From Rhizobium johnstonii 3841 (GTDB lineage: Bacteria > Pseudomonadota > Alphaproteobacteria > Rhizobiales > Rhizobiaceae): a stretch of DNA of 64,000 bases. A model generated the notes under the pieces. It was not told where the DNA came from and ran no database searches. It saw only the letters and a program-made list of their open reading frames with translations. The translations under genes and the position numbers were made by a program. Of the stretch, positions 33,958-42,264 are shown piece by piece. Position 1 is the first letter of the stretch. Each line of letters opens with the position of its first letter. The DNA lies in contig NC_008380.1 of the NCBI RefSeq assembly GCF_000009265.1, positions 1,555,501 to 1,619,500 of the forward strand, given 5' to 3'.

Positions 33958-34299
33958 ATGACCAGCACCACATCCGTTTCAGACACCTCATATGCATATC
34001 TGGCGACGCTTTCGCGTCTCGATGCCAATGGCGATGGCGTCCTCAGCCGCGGCGAACGTGCCGCCGAGGAGAAGCCCGGCATCATCAAGGAACTCCTGGA
34101 AGACGACACGAACGGTGACACGCAGCCGAAATTTTCCGGCAGCCTGATCGCGTTGATGATGGACACGCGCAACAGTGGCACGGCAAGCAGCATCGCCGTT
34201 TCCTATCCGTTGCAGCAAACCGCGCCGGCGACCGGCGATCAGTCCGACGATCTCTACCGGAACACCTACGGCCAGTTCGACTTCAACGCTTTCGCCTGA
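33958..34299 (+). CDS. EF-hand-type calcium-binding small protein
   Basis: 113 residues from ATG 33958, with GGAGG six bases upstream. Residues ~20-31 form a canonical EF-hand loop, DANGDGVLSRGE, with acidic or polar residues at positions 1, 3, 5 and 12. A second, degenerate loop follows (DDTNGDTQPKF). No signal peptide is visible, so a cytoplasmic location is likely. The C-terminus is rich in Thr/Gln/Asp. A calcium-responsive role is inference. The leader before the start can form a stem that reaches into the ribosome-binding site, and a CtrA box lies upstream. Confidence 0.7.
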   Translation: MTSTTSVSDTSYAYLATLSRLDANGDGVLSRGERAAEEKPGIIKELLEDDTNGDTQPKFSGSLIALMMDTRNSGTASSIAVSYPLQQTAPATGDQSDDLYRNTYGQFDFNAFA

Positions 34300-34329
34300 C
34301 GACCGGCGTCTCAATCCGGGCGATCTGCG

Positions 34330-34354
34330 AGCCGGCCGTTTGGCCGGCTTTTCT
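34330..34354 (+). terminator. Rho-independent terminator after the EF-hand gene
   Basis: AGCCGGCC (34330-34337), loop GTTT, GGCCGGCT (34342-34349), then TTTCTC. A compact 8-bp stem, 30 bp after the stop codon. Confidence 0.85.
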
Positions 34355-34522
34355 CGTTCGATATTCCTGCGCATACCCCCGAAAATCGGAATAATTTTCG
34401 GAAAGGATTATATGCCGATTCAAAGGTGATAGCGCGTCCTGTCGGACGCGCGGGCGCTTTGCATCAGGAACACCTTCCGGGCTGACACGTTCAGAAGGAC
34501 AACCGGACGGAAGGAGATCTCC

Positions 34523-35038
34523 ATGAAAGTTATGCGCAATATCGCCGCCCTGAGCCTGCTTGCGGTTGCATTGCCGGTGGGCGCTCAGGACAAGCAGACG
34601 GCGGTCGCCAATTTCGTCGGCAAGGACGGCAAGGAAGACGGTCGCGCGCAGCTGACGGCTGCCGCCAATGGCGGCGTCCTGATCGAAGTCGAGATATCGG
34701 GACTGCCTGTGAATAAATGGGTGGCCTTCCATGTTCATGAGACCGGCCGCTGTGACGCCGCGACCCATCACGAATCGGCGGGCGGTCATTTCAATCCTGA
34801 GAAGGCGGAGCATGGCATTCTTGCCGCCAAGGGTCCGCACGCCGGTGACATGCCCAATCAATATGTCGGGCAGGACGGCTTGTTGCGGGCACAGATCTTC
34901 GACAGCATGGTCACGCTCGACGGCAAAACCGACGGCATTCGTGGCCGCGCATTGATGGTCCACGCAAATTCGGATGATTATCGCAGCCAGCCTTCGGGTG
35001 ATGCCGGGGAAAGACTTTCCTGCGGCGTCATCCAATAG
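34523..35038 (+). CDS. sodC: Periplasmic Cu/Zn superoxide dismutase
   Basis: 171 residues, starting after GGAAGGAGATCTCC. Residues 1-21 are a signal peptide (MKVMRNIAALSLLAVALPVG, AQ). The mature protein has the copper/zinc ligands in FHVHETGRCD, HHESAGGHFNP and GDMPN (with the bridging histidine), the disulphide cysteines in GRCD and LSCGVI, and the active-site arginine region near GRALMVHANSDDY. It dismutates superoxide outside the cytoplasm. It is a single gene, convergent with the MscS gene. Confidence 0.96.
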   Translation: MKVMRNIAALSLLAVALPVGAQDKQTAVANFVGKDGKEDGRAQLTAAANGGVLIEVEISGLPVNKWVAFHVHETGRCDAATHHESAGGHFNPEKAEHGILAAKGPHAGDMPNQYVGQDGLLRAQIFDSMVTLDGKTDGIRGRALMVHANSDDYRSQPSGDAGERLSCGVIQ

Positions 35039-35144
35039 CTACGGCACAATTCCTTAAATCGGATCGGTTGAGGACAAGGCCATGCAGCAATTCTACTTGC
35101 GCACGACGCCGCTGGTCTTAAAAGATCCGCGGCGCTGCAATGAC

Positions 35145-36029
35145 TTACTGCCGCGTCTGCGTCGGCTTTTCGGCGGTTGACTCGCCGTTGGACTTTTTTG
35201 GCGGCGCGGCATCTGAAGCATCCGCCTCAGCGGCAGGATTCTTGTCGAAGGCGAGTTTCACGCGCTTCACCATGTCACGGCTGACCAGCCACCAATCGCC
35301 GGTCTTTGCCCAATAACGAAGCGTTACGGAGATCGCACCGTCACCGAGGCTGTCGATGAAGACACTGGGTGCCGGTGACTTCAGCACTCTGGAATCGGCT
35401 TTGGCAAGGTCCATCAGCCTCTCCATCGCCAGATCGATGTCATCGTCATGGGGGACGCTGATTTTCAGCTCTTCCCGGCGCGTGGGCTCGCGGCTGAAAT
35501 TGGTAATCGGCGTGTTCCAGAGCGTCGAATTCGGCGCCAATCGGTAGAGTCCGTCGCCAGTTCTGAGTTCGGTCGCAAACAATCCGATTTCGCGCACGGT
35601 GCCGGCCACGTTGCTGGTCTCGATATATTCGCCGACGCGGAAGGGCCTGAGGATCAGCAGCATGATGCCGGCAGCGATATTCTGCAGCGTCCCTTGCAGC
35701 GCCAGTCCGATCGCCAGGCCTGCCGCGCCGAGGGTGGCGATGATCGAGGCGGTCTGGACGCCGAATTGACCGAGCACGGTGATGAACACCAGGATGAGCA
35801 GCGCATAGTGCAGCACATTGGTGAAGAATCGCGCCAGCGTCTCGTCGATACCATGAACGCGCGACAGGCCTTCATAAGCCCAGCGGCTGGCAAAACCGGC
35901 CAGCGTCCAGCCAAGGACGAGCAGGATCACGGCTCCGAGGACGGAGAAGGAATATTGCACGGCAAGTGCGCTTGCCTGGCTGAGTGCCGTTCGCGTGGCG
36001 AGGAGGGCATCGGCTGCCTGTTGTTCCAT
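35145..36029 (-). CDS. MscS-type small-conductance mechanosensitive channel
   Basis: 294 residues, close to the length of E. coli MscS. Three N-terminal membrane segments are visible (YSFSVLGAVILLVLGWTLAG; YALLILVFITVLGQFGV; TLGAAGLAIGLALQGTLQNIAAGI). The third has the Gly/Ala pattern of the pore helix. A soluble beta domain follows (FRVGEYIETSNVAGTVREIGL). The C-terminal tail is rich in charged residues. It would open on hypo-osmotic shock in the inner membrane. There is no N-terminal signal peptide or extra domain. Confidence 0.93.
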   Translation of the reverse strand: MEQQAADALLATRTALSQASALAVQYSFSVLGAVILLVLGWTLAGFASRWAYEGLSRVHGIDETLARFFTNVLHYALLILVFITVLGQFGVQTASIIATLGAAGLAIGLALQGTLQNIAAGIMLLILRPFRVGEYIETSNVAGTVREIGLFATELRTGDGLYRLAPNSTLWNTPITNFSREPTRREELKISVPHDDDIDLAMERLMDLAKADSRVLKSPAPSVFIDSLGDGAISVTLRYWAKTGDWWLVSRDMVKRVKLAFDKNPAAEADASDAAPPKKSNGESTAEKPTQTRQ

Positions 36030-36087
36030 GATTTGGCCCTGTCGGTTGTTCGTGGTCGGGGGCTAGATGGAGCGGCTGGCCGCAGCG

Positions 36088-36618
36088 TCAACCGCAGGCG
36101 GCGTCTCGGATCGCAAGCACGAAGGGCGCATTGCCGTCGGCATCGGCACCGCGTCCGATTGCCCGCACCGCCCCGACAAGCCGGCCGCTGCGGCCGAGCA
36201 GCGCGTCACCGATCTCGATCAGCCGGGCATTCGGCGTCGCGAAAGGCGAGGCGGCCCGCAGCCGGCGGGCAAGCGTTTCCTCGCTCTGATCGGGTGCCAG
36301 CGACAGCGCGGCAATGAGCGCTGCGGCCGGCGATCGCGACACGCCCATCCAGCAATGGATGAGCAGCGGCGTCTCCTGCCGCCACGAAGCCGCAAAGTCA
36401 ATAATCCCGCGCACATGCGTCTCGTCAGGCGCCACGAGATCGCCGGTGCCCTTGAAGACGATATCGTTCATAGCAAGTGTCAGATGGCGCTTGGCCGCGA
36501 TCACGCCCGGCCGGTGAAAGGCCTGCTCCTTGGCGATCAGGCTGATCATGTCGCGCGCCTTATGGCGCACCGCCATTTCCGCGATGCGCGACAGCGGCGA
36601 GACGACGATGAAGGTCAT
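36088..36618 (-). CDS. PTP-like dual-specificity protein tyrosine phosphatase
   Basis: 176 residues from ATG 36618, whose ATGA overlaps the stop of the HD gene. The P-loop HCWMGVSRSPAAALIA matches the C-x5-R signature of cysteine-dependent phosphatases, with cysteine near residue 91 and arginine near 97, and the general-acid region is in DLVAPDETHV. The function is unknown; the family dephosphorylates tyrosine, or phosphoinositide-like and small-molecule substrates. It is the last gene of the leftward chain ygfZ - HD - phosphatase. Larger frames through this region are read-through of the overlap. Confidence 0.85.
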   Translation of the reverse strand: MTFIVVSPLSRIAEMAVRHKARDMISLIAKEQAFHRPGVIAAKRHLTLAMNDIVFKGTGDLVAPDETHVRGIIDFAASWRQETPLLIHCWMGVSRSPAAALIAALSLAPDQSEETLARRLRAASPFATPNARLIEIGDALLGRSGRLVGAVRAIGRGADADGNAPFVLAIRDAACG

Positions 36619-37223
36619 GATACCATCTCCCGCTCGACCTCGATCGCCGCGAAGCGCTCGCAGAACAACCGCTGCGCTTCGATCGCCGGCAGGGGCTCGA
36701 TCATCAGCATGTCCTTGCTGATGCCGCGTGGCTGGCCGAAGAATTTCTGTGCCTCGGCGGGTGTGAAACCCGCCAGCACGGTCGCTTCGAAATAGGCGGC
36801 GATCGTGTCGGCCTTCTTGATCCGGTCCTTGAGATCGCGCGAGGGATGCGGCGGCAGGCCGAAGCGCAGGTGCACGGCGGCCTCCAGCCGCTTTTCCACC
36901 GTCTTGTAGCCGCCGCCGACCACCGATTTGAACGGCGAGATCATGTCGCCGATCACATATTCCGGTGCATCGTGCAGCAGCGCCATCAGGCACTCCTGCG
37001 GCCGCGCGTCGTTGAAGCGGCGGAAGATATCCTCGACGACGAGACTGTGCTGGGCCACCGAAAAAGCATGATCTCCGGAGGTCTGACCGTTCCAGCGGGC
37101 CACGCGCGCAAGCCCGTGAGCGATGTCGATGAGTTCGACATCGAGCGGCGAGGGGTCGAGCAGGTCGAGCCTGCGCCCGGACAGCATGCGCTGCCAGGCA
37201 CGCGGAGCTTTCGGCGTTGTCAC
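36615..37223 (-). CDS. YfbR-like HD-domain hydrolase
   Basis: 202 residues from GTG 37223, with GAGG eight bases upstream and a GTGA overlap with the ygfZ stop; the longer in-frame start at 37268 lies inside ygfZ. The HD motifs are H in HAFSVAQHSLVVEDIF and HD in LMALLHDAPEYVIGDM, typical of the YfbR/HDDC2 group of 5'-deoxynucleotidases. The substrate here is not known. Its stop overlaps the start of the PTP-like gene, so translation of the three genes is coupled. Confidence 0.88.
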   Translation of the reverse strand: MTTPKAPRAWQRMLSGRRLDLLDPSPLDVELIDIAHGLARVARWNGQTSGDHAFSVAQHSLVVEDIFRRFNDARPQECLMALLHDAPEYVIGDMISPFKSVVGGGYKTVEKRLEAAVHLRFGLPPHPSRDLKDRIKKADTIAAYFEATVLAGFTPAEAQKFFGQPRGISKDMLMIEPLPAIEAQRLFCERFAAIEVEREMVS

Positions 37224-38083
37224 GCGCTGGCCTCGTCGGCGCTGGCGGGAAAGACGAGGCCGGACCATGCCGGCAGGACGAGGGAAACAGGCGTGTTGCC
37301 GGCCAGCAGCGGCGTGCCTGCCGCCATCGCGGCGCCGGCGCGGTCGATGCGCACGATCGCAAGTCCATTGCCGCCATCGACCGAACCGAGCGTTCCCACA
37401 GGCTTGCCGGCAGCGGTAATCTCCGTCCCGGTCCCCGGCAGATCCGTTGCGGCGGACACCGTCACGACGCGCCGGCGCGCGGTGCCGCGGTGCTGCATGC
37501 GCGAGACGACCTCCTGGCCGACATAGCAGCCTTTCCTGAAGGAGAGGCCGCCGTTGAAATCCATCAGCACGTCATGCGGGAAGGCGTCCTGCAGGGCGAA
37601 GTCCGATCCTGATGTGACGATGCCGTGGCTGATTCGCAGCGCGTCGTAGAGCGCTTCTTTGCCATCACCATGTTTGCCGGGCCGGCGGATCAGCGTGATG
37701 CCCGCCTTGGCGAAGCGGCTGTCGCGGGCGCCTTGGCTGCCCCGGACGCCCTGGCTGCCGTCGGCGTCCTCACCCCAGCAAACGGTGACGCCCTCTTCCG
37801 TGCTTGGTGCAAGTGTGACGGCGGCGCGCAGCTTGTACATCGTCAGTCGCTTCAGCAGGCCGTCGCGCTGGCCGGCATCGGTCTCGATCATGTAACCTTC
37901 GCCGTCCCGCCAGATCACGAAGTCGAACAGGATCTTGCCCTGCGGCGTCAGCAATGCCCCGGGCCGCGCCTCGTCGGCCCCGAGCGCGGCGATATCGGTG
38001 GTGATCAGGTTCTGCAGGAAGGATTGGGTTTCCGCGCCGCTGACGAAGAGCAAGGAGCGGTCTTTCAGGAATACGGCTGGCAT
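37220..38083 (-). CDS. ygfZ: YgfZ/GcvT-like folate-binding protein
   Basis: 287 residues. The signature KGCYVGQEVVSRMQHRG (residues ~180-196) is the conserved K-G-C-Y-x-G-Q-E motif of the YgfZ/IBA57 family, which uses tetrahydrofolate to help assemble 4Fe-4S clusters of certain enzymes. The N-terminal half (VSGAETQSFLQNLITTDI) is the aminomethyltransferase-like fold. It heads the three-gene overlapping set with the HD and PTP-like genes; the functional link is not obvious. Confidence 0.92.
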   Translation of the reverse strand: MPAVFLKDRSLLFVSGAETQSFLQNLITTDIAALGADEARPGALLTPQGKILFDFVIWRDGEGYMIETDAGQRDGLLKRLTMYKLRAAVTLAPSTEEGVTVCWGEDADGSQGVRGSQGARDSRFAKAGITLIRRPGKHGDGKEALYDALRISHGIVTSGSDFALQDAFPHDVLMDFNGGLSFRKGCYVGQEVVSRMQHRGTARRRVVTVSAATDLPGTGTEITAAGKPVGTLGSVDGGNGLAIVRIDRAGAAMAAGTPLLAGNTPVSLVLPAWSGLVFPASADEASA

Positions 38084-38181
38084 GGCGGAACCTGTCGCGT
38101 TGGTTATCGCTCAGAGGTATGTCTTCATGAGGTGGATCGCAAGCGTCATGCGAAACGTGAAAAGCGCAGGCGAGACGGGCA

Positions 38182-38934
38182 TCAATCGCCCGCTGTGAAG
38201 AATTTCCATTTACCCTCAGGCGTGATGCCGAGGCGATAGAAATTATATCCACCGAATTCCTGCATGTCGGAGAGATCGCCGGCCGTGACGATGCGCAGCA
38301 GCTCGACGCGCTCCGGCGGTGTCAGCGACTTCAGGTCCTTCTCGGCAAAATAGGGCCAGACATACATGTCGTCGGGCGTGCCCTGGCCGACATGCACGAA
38401 GCCGGTCGAGATGATGTCGAGCATGATGGCAAGAATCTCGTCGCCGTCAGGATCGCCCGACAGATCCTTCAGCGTGCCGATCGGATCGTCGGTCGGTTCG
38501 CCCACAGTCACCTGCGTCTGGTCGGCGCCGGCGCCCATCAGCGGCCGCAGCCGCTCGAGATCGCCGGATGCGGCCGCCTCGACGATCTGCTCGCGCATCT
38601 TGCGAACCGGCTCCGGCACCTTGCTGATATCGTAGATCACTTCTGTGGGCTTGGAATTGTCCTGAGCGCCCGGCGTCTTGTCGACACCCTGATTGTTCTG
38701 GCTGTTGACCAGCGGCTCGGCCATGGGAACACCGGGAGTGGCCCCCTGAGGCTGGCTCTGTCCCTGAGCGCTTCCCTGTGCGGGCGTCTCGTTGGCCGCC
38801 TGGCCGGGGATCTTGTGCAGTTCGGAAAGCGCGTAGGCTGCCGGCGCAAGGAAAACATTGCCGGCGGCGAGGCTGAACGCAAGCAGCACCGGCGCGAGCG
38901 AAATTCGCGAAACTTTCTCTTTACCGGCGTGCAT
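38182..38934 (-). CDS. Exported hypothetical protein with Gln/Pro-rich linker
   Basis: 250 residues from ATG 38934 (MHAGKEKVSRIS); the frame opens six codons earlier without a better ribosome-binding site. Residues ~1-36 are a signal peptide with a basic n-region and a hydrophobic core (LLAFSLAAGNVFLAPAAYA). Residues ~40-100 are a low-complexity linker rich in Gln, Pro, Asn and Ala, and the C-terminal ~150 residues are a globular domain (VRKMREQIVEAAASGDLERL ... MYVWPYFAEKDLKSLTPPE). The domain is shared with rhizobial hypothetical proteins as I recall, but I cannot name it. The protein is likely periplasmic. Confidence 0.75.
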   Translation of the reverse strand: MHAGKEKVSRISLAPVLLAFSLAAGNVFLAPAAYALSELHKIPGQAANETPAQGSAQGQSQPQGATPGVPMAEPLVNSQNNQGVDKTPGAQDNSKPTEVIYDISKVPEPVRKMREQIVEAAASGDLERLRPLMGAGADQTQVTVGEPTDDPIGTLKDLSGDPDGDEILAIMLDIISTGFVHVGQGTPDDMYVWPYFAEKDLKSLTPPERVELLRIVTAGDLSDMQEFGGYNFYRLGITPEGKWKFFTAGD

Positions 38935-38952
38935 CAAACTCTCTGATAACAA

Positions 38953-39210
38953 TTATTGCAGGGTGCGGTTCGCGGAGAATTCGCCGGCAAGCATGCGCTC
39001 ACGCAGCGAGTCCAGCAGGGCTTCGGCGCTCTTTTCCCCATGCAATCTGATCGTCTCACGCAGCGCATGTGCAATGGCAGCATCAGCGATGATTTCAGGC
39101 TCGATCCCGTCGGCCATGCCATCGGCCCAAGCCTCGTTCTGGTACTCCAGAGCTGCCTGCATCTTTTCGTGGACGATCATGTCGTCGATGTCGTTGAGGC
39201 TTGCTTCCAT
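38953..39210 (-). CDS. Conserved small hypothetical protein (85 aa class)
   Basis: 85 residues from ATG 39210 after GAGGAAAAAACA; an in-frame start at 39234 has a weaker site. The sequence is acidic and helical (MEASLNDIDDMIVHEKMQAA and IAHALRETIRLHGEKSAEAL), with no signal peptide or membrane segment. It lies 18 bp upstream of the exported protein gene, probably in the same transcript. I do not recognise a domain. Confidence 0.7.
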   Translation of the reverse strand: MEASLNDIDDMIVHEKMQAALEYQNEAWADGMADGIEPEIIADAAIAHALRETIRLHGEKSAEALLDSLRERMLAGEFSANRTLQ

Positions 39211-39313
39211 TGTTTTTTCCTCAGAACTTCTCATGTCTTACTGCACCGTTAACAACACTAACAGCCTTTTCCCAAAACGACACGTCCGCTTGCGAAAACA
39301 GGTTAATTAAACG

Positions 39314-39733
39314 TCAATTTCCAAAGCGCGAGGTAATTTCTGTGGCAAGTGTTGCACCTTCGTTACGGTAGCGCTCTTCTGCCACGATGGCCGCCGGGGT
39401 GCAATCCGTATAGACCGAGGCGAAGGCGCGATAGCCGCGATTGAAGGCAGCTGTCAGCTTTTCCTTGCGCTGCGGCTCGTTGCCGGTCTCCGAATCGAGC
39501 AGCTGCTGCATGCCGTTTCGCCACTCGTCGCCACCCGCCGCTTTGCACAGCGTTCTCAGATAATGCACCGAACCCAGCACCTCGGCGAACCGCGCCAGCT
39601 TGTCGTCATAGGGCACGCTCACGATCGGCGGTGCAATCTCCTCCTCCTGTGGAGGCGGCGTATTCTTGCCCTGCGCCATCGTTGGGCCGGCGAGCACGAG
39701 CAGGGATAGAAAAACGCGTCGAACGGGAATCAT
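39314..39733 (-). CDS. TIGR02301-type exported protein
   Basis: 139 residues from ATG 39733; an alternative start is at 39757, and the frame extends upstream into the Nudix gene region without a plausible start. An N-terminal signal peptide (MIPVRRVFLSLLVLAGPTMA) is followed by a proline/glutamate linker and a helical domain with LGSVHYLRTLCKAAGGDEWR and FNRGYRAFASVYTDCTPAAI. The paired cysteines and these motifs match the uncharacterised alphaproteobacterial TIGR02301 family. The function is unknown, and the location is probably periplasmic. Confidence 0.78.
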   Translation of the reverse strand: MIPVRRVFLSLLVLAGPTMAQGKNTPPPQEEEIAPPIVSVPYDDKLARFAEVLGSVHYLRTLCKAAGGDEWRNGMQQLLDSETGNEPQRKEKLTAAFNRGYRAFASVYTDCTPAAIVAEERYRNEGATLATEITSRFGN

Positions 39734-39791
39734 GCTCACAGTTGATACGCTCAGCATGACGGCAACAAGGCGTGCTTTAAAATTTCCACGT

Positions 39792-40208
39792 CTATTCGCC
39801 GCCCGCCAGCCGCTCCGCGCATTCGAGCACGCTCTGCGGTACGGGCAATTGCCGGATTTCCTCCACCGTGTACCAGCCGAGGGCTGCCGCATCGTCGGAG
39901 GCTTCCGCCACGACATCCCGATCCGCATCGACGCGAAAGACCGACAGCAGGAAATGGCTCTTGACGCTGCCGTCGGCCGCATGCGTCTTCAGGTCGTAGG
40001 TCGAAAACAGCCGCGGATTACGTGCCGAAATGCCGGTCTCTTCATGGAGTTCGCGCAATGCCGTTTGCTCCGGCGTTTCGCCTGGCTCGGCCCGCCCGCC
40101 GGGAAAGGCGTACATGTCGGCGGAGGGCGGATTGCGCCGCAACACGAGGAGGAATCGTCCGTCGCGTTCGAGAATGGCGGAGGAGGCGGCTTTGGCGGTG
40201 GAGATCAT
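39792..40208 (-). CDS. Nudix hydrolase
   Basis: 138 residues. A perfect Nudix box is present: GGRAEPGETP near residue 39 continues through RELHEETGI, matching G-x5-E-x7-R-E-U-x-E-E-x-G-U. It hydrolyses nucleoside diphosphates linked to another moiety; the exact substrate cannot be told. The gene stands between the TIGR02301 protein (same strand) and ynfA (divergent). Confidence 0.92.
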   Translation of the reverse strand: MISTAKAASSAILERDGRFLLVLRRNPPSADMYAFPGGRAEPGETPEQTALRELHEETGISARNPRLFSTYDLKTHAADGSVKSHFLLSVFRVDADRDVVAEASDDAAALGWYTVEEIRQLPVPQSVLECAERLAGGE

Positions 40209-40280
40209 CGGAGGCTGCTCTTGCTGTGATGGCCCATCTTATCGGATGAAGAGTGCGACGGGGATTCGAAAGGTGCTTCC

Positions 40281-40601
40281 GTGACCTACATCATCTTTGC
40301 GTTTGCTGCCCTCTTCGAGATTGCCGGCTGCTTTGCCTTCTGGGCATGGCTGAAGCTCGAAAACCCCGTCTGGTGGCTGGCGCCGGGCATGGTTTCTCTG
40401 GCGCTTTTCGCCTGGATTCTGACGCTGGTGCCGAGCGAGGCTGCCGGCCGTACCTTCGCGGCCTATGGCGGCATTTATATCCTCGCCTCGCTGCTCTGGC
40501 TGTGGCTGGTCGAGAGCCGCGTGCCTGATCGTTACGATATCGGCGGTGCGCTGATCTGCCTTGCCGGCGCCAGTCTCATCCTCTTCGCGCCGAGAGGCTG
40601 A
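40281..40601 (+). CDS. ynfA: YnfA (UPF0060) family membrane protein
   Basis: 106 residues starting with GTG at 40281. Four transmembrane segments with the family patterns [54 protein letters not shown] and [18 protein letters not shown]. YnfA is a small inner-membrane protein of the drug/metabolite transporter group; its role as an efflux pump is reported for some bacteria. The gene is 41 bp upstream of the SRAP gene and may be cotranscribed with it. Confidence 0.93.
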   Translation: MTYIIFAFAALFEIAGCFAFWAWLKLENPVWWLAPGMVSLALFAWILTLVPSEAAGRTFAAYGGIYILASLLWLWLVESRVPDRYDIGGALICLAGASLILFAPRG

Positions 40602-40642
40602 GGCGTCTTGACCGGATACAAACGGGTTGCAAAGACAAGCCG

Positions 40643-41407
40643 ATGTGTGGACGTTTCGCCCTGACAGTCTCCAGCGTCGACCTGAGCGACGTCTTCTCCG
40701 GTCTCGATCTTGACGATTTTCCGGCGCGCTACAACATCGCGCCGACGCAGCCGATCCTCGTCGTCATATCAGGCGAGGGCAGGGAGCAGGGCAGCAACTT
40801 GGCCGACCGGCGCGCCGTGCTCGTGCGCTGGGGCCTCACGCCGGGCTGGGTCAAGGATCCGAGAGATTTCCCGCTGCTGATCAACGCGCGCTCCGAAACC
40901 GCGATCGGCAAGGCCTCTTTCCGCGCCGCCATGCGTCATCGCCGCGTGCTTATTCCAGCCTCCGGTTTCTATGAATGGCATCGCCCGCCGAAGGAAAGCG
41001 GCGAGCGGCCGCAGGCCTACTGGATCAGACCGCGTCAGGGTGGGGTCATCGCCTTTGCCGGGCTGATGGAGACATGGTCCTCGGCCGACGGCTCCGAGGT
41101 CGATACCGGCGCGATCCTGACGACATCGGCCAATTCAGCCATATCGGCGATCCACGATCGCATGCCCATCGTCATCAGACCTGAGGATTTCACGCGCTGG
41201 CTCGATTGCAAGACGCAGGAACCGCGCGAGGTGGTCGACCTGATGCAGCCGGTTCAGGATGATTTCTTCGAGGCCGTGCCGGTTTCCGACAAGGTCAACA
41301 AGGTTGCCAATATGGGTCCCGACCTGCAGGAGCCGGTCGTCATCGAAAAGCCGTTGAAGGCGCCCGACGAGCAAAAGCCTGACGACGGCCAGCTCAGCTT
41401 CTTCTGA
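40643..41407 (+). CDS. SRAP (HMCES/YedK) abasic-site processing protein
   Basis: 254 residues beginning MCGRFAL. Cysteine 2 is the catalytic residue that forms a thiazolidine crosslink with abasic sites in single-stranded DNA after removal of Met1. The other conserved positions are visible: ARYNIAPTQPILVV, INARSETAIGK, RRVLIPASGFYEW and HDRMPIVI. It protects abasic sites at replication forks. The C-terminal ~45 residues are lysine-rich and variable. Confidence 0.95.
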   Translation: MCGRFALTVSSVDLSDVFSGLDLDDFPARYNIAPTQPILVVISGEGREQGSNLADRRAVLVRWGLTPGWVKDPRDFPLLINARSETAIGKASFRAAMRHRRVLIPASGFYEWHRPPKESGERPQAYWIRPRQGGVIAFAGLMETWSSADGSEVDTGAILTTSANSAISAIHDRMPIVIRPEDFTRWLDCKTQEPREVVDLMQPVQDDFFEAVPVSDKVNKVANMGPDLQEPVVIEKPLKAPDEQKPDDGQLSFF

Positions 41408-41689
41408 AACGGGGTCCGCCGTCTTTTGCCCGGTGCTGCGTCCTCGTTCGTCTGGTTCTTCGGATGGTTATGGCGGCGGGTTGCTGTAACCGATCTTCGC
41501 CGGACCCGCCGCATAGCGGGTTAGGACGGCATAATCGGCATCGTCATGGGCTTCTGACGATAAGCCTTGTCATTGTCTTCGTCAGTGATGCCTAACGCAT
41601 ACCACTCAAGCACGCCGCAGTTTTGGGATGACGACATGCAGCGGCAGACTTGACGCGCCGATGATTCCGGGCTGAAGCACCGGGGCGCT
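41408..41689. other. Gap between the SRAP gene and the 48-aa gene
   Basis: About 280 bp without a supported gene. It holds a GC-rich imperfect inverted pair around 41498-41520 (CGGACCCGCCGCATAGCGGGT) and otherwise no clear signal. Confidence 0.4.
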
Positions 41690-41836
41690 TCAAGCGGATT
41701 TCTTGACGCTGCCCGGCTTGTGCTTCGCCATCAGTGATGCTGCCGCAACAGCCTTCAGGCCGACGGGGCGATAGTTGGCGGCGAGGTCTGGCTTGGCCGC
41801 CTGCTGTTCGCCGGTACTGCTCTTCTTCGAAGTCAC
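41690..41836 (-). CDS. Small basic protein of unknown function (48 aa)
   Basis: 48 residues from GTG 41836, which is preceded by AAGGAGAGTATC. The sequence reads in part KPDLAANYRPVGLKAVAAAS and ends KHKPGSVKKSA; it is basic and helical, and has no signal peptide. A promoter-like TATAAAAT and a perfect palindrome lie just upstream, which support a real, regulated gene. I do not recognise a named family. It is too short to be detected by a 60-residue cutoff. Confidence 0.6.
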   Translation of the reverse strand: MTSKKSSTGEQQAAKPDLAANYRPVGLKAVAAASLMAKHKPGSVKKSA

Positions 41837-41867
41837 GATACTCTCCTTACGTGTTTCTTCCCTGGGT

Positions 41868-41892
41868 ATTTTATAGTGTGATGTTTCATCAC
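41868..41892 (-). promoter_or_regulatory. Promoter and palindromic operator of the 48-aa gene
   Basis: On the minus strand TATAAAAT (41875-41868) is a good -10 box about 30 nt before the GTG start. Immediately upstream is the perfect palindrome GTGATGTTTCATCAC (41878-41892), occupying the place between -35 and -10. This is a typical arrangement for a repressor operator; the regulator is unknown. Confidence 0.5.
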
Positions 41893-42140
41893 GAATAGCG
41901 ACAAAACGGGGGCGTCGCTTATCAGGATTTGTAAACGCGCACCATAATTCGCGAGGCTTAACTGAAGCCTACGTTGGTTAATACTTACTGAAGAGAGCAG
42001 TTCCAATAAAAAGGCGAAAGCGTTTTTCTGGGGAAAGTGCGGAACACCCGGATAAGCGCACGGTTTTCTCCGGGGAAAACTTATGCTTTTTCCCGAGTAT
42101 CCGTCAGAACGAAGGGAGAGAAGCATTTCCGTCATTTAAA

Positions 42141-42241
42141 GCATGTCGCGCAAAAGTGTGCGGCGGTTTTGCGACAACGACATGCGTAAAGACAAAGAGC
42201 TAAAGCGCGAGGGCGAATCTGAAGATCGCGACGCGCTTTAG
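42141..42241. repeat. Palindromic repeat of family C, copy 2
   Basis: The first stem has arms GCATGTCG and CGACATGC (42141-42185) around CGCAAAAGTGTGCGGCGGTT. The second stem has arms CTAAAGCGCG (about 42200-42209) and CGCGCTTTAG (about 42232-42241). The element is the near inverse complement of 26932-27032. It lies between the 48-aa gene and pssA. Confidence 0.8.
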
Positions 42242-42264
42242 AGAAATCCGGAAATGCTCGGTGA

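Noticed and set aside
35083..35181. 32-codon plus-strand ORF after sodC with a purine-rich leader
   Set aside because: It overlaps the 3' end of the MscS gene on the other strand and has no recognisable feature; probably chance.
36088..37377. 429-codon frame covering three genes on the minus strand
   Set aside because: Its upstream two thirds are out-of-frame translation of the HD hydrolase and ygfZ; only the last 176 codons are the real PTP-like gene.
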